20,715 nt of DNA from Thermodesulfobacteriota bacterium (GTDB lineage: Bacteria; Desulfobacterota; QYQD01): assembly GCA_030017815.1 (NCBI GenBank), contig JASEGX010000012.1, forward strand, positions 1 through 20,715. Reading direction: 5' to 3'. Made by a program: the position numbers and the translations under genes. Positions 20,564-20,715 of the stretch are shown here, piece after piece. The first letter of the stretch is position 1, and every line of letters begins with the position of its first letter. The notes beneath the pieces are model-generated. The model did not search any database, was not told the DNA's origin, and saw only the letters and a list, made by a program, of their open reading frames with translations.

Positions 20564-20715
20564 GCGGGCATATCTTCATTTCACAGAGGGAAGCCTGAAC
20601 AGTGCAAAAACAGGACGTCCCTCTTCCCGGATATTATCACACGCTTCAACTAAAATAATTCTTCGCCAGTTCAATAATGAAGTGCAACACTTGGGAAAGC
20701 AGAAAGGAAGATGCT

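Noticed and set aside
20388..20579. 63-codon open frame on the minus strand near the end of the window
   Set aside because: No ribosome site or recognisable family, and its codons cover the stem-loop at 20500-20563.

Overview
The window reads as chromosomal DNA from a flagellated, Gram-negative anaerobe of the broad deltaproteobacterial (Desulfobacterota-like) type. This placement is an inference. It rests on the mixture of gene families (CheW, a V4R-type sensor kinase, a DUF4124 periplasmic protein, a CbiM with a fused PDGLE tail, HPS/PHI), on moderate GC content, and on promoter-like matches for sigma-70, sigma-28 and sigma-54. No rRNA, tRNA, CRISPR array or complete insertion sequence is visible.

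Layout. 1-958: a CheW-like coupling protein on the minus strand, with a sigma-28-type promoter and a terminator hairpin. 959-4953: a tight plus-strand operon of (i) a 704-residue alpha-solenoid built from about 17 units, nearly all exactly 37 residues long, (ii) 6-phospho-3-hexuloisomerase and (iii) hexulose-6-phosphate synthase fused to an RraA-like aldolase domain. 4968-6501: an accessory island with an orphan XRE antitoxin whose stop codon lies inside a well-formed integron attC site (5278-5340), a small cassette-type hypothetical gene and a Doc toxin-antitoxin pair. 6621-9832: a nickel/cobalt ECF transporter (CbiM-PDGLE, CbiQ, CbiO). It lies behind a promoter whose spacer is filled by a perfect 7-1-7 palindrome of Fur-family type. 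9761-15133: housekeeping genes pyk, a NifU-C-type Fe-S scaffold, rlmH, a small secreted protein behind a sigma-54-type promoter, and the nadE/mnmG pair. 15402-18053: a membrane-anchored class III cyclase-like protein with a CCHC zinc knuckle and a TPR region, also behind a sigma-28-type promoter. 18258-20351: an orphan V4R histidine kinase and a DUF4124 protein.

How the genes relate. The first operon is probably a formaldehyde-fixing or pentose/hexose-phosphate interconverting module with an undescribed scaffold protein. The cheW gene and the cyclase-like gene are 14 kb apart but carry matching sigma-28-type promoters, so the cyclase-like protein may belong to the motility/chemotaxis regulon. 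pyk and mnmG have promoters placed so that transcription would start at, or one base before, the ATG, and neither has a Shine-Dalgarno sequence, so both may be leaderless. Many intergenic gaps hold short-unit (7, 8 or 9 bp) direct-repeat arrays, often paired with an inverted copy, which appear to be a genome-wide repeat habit.
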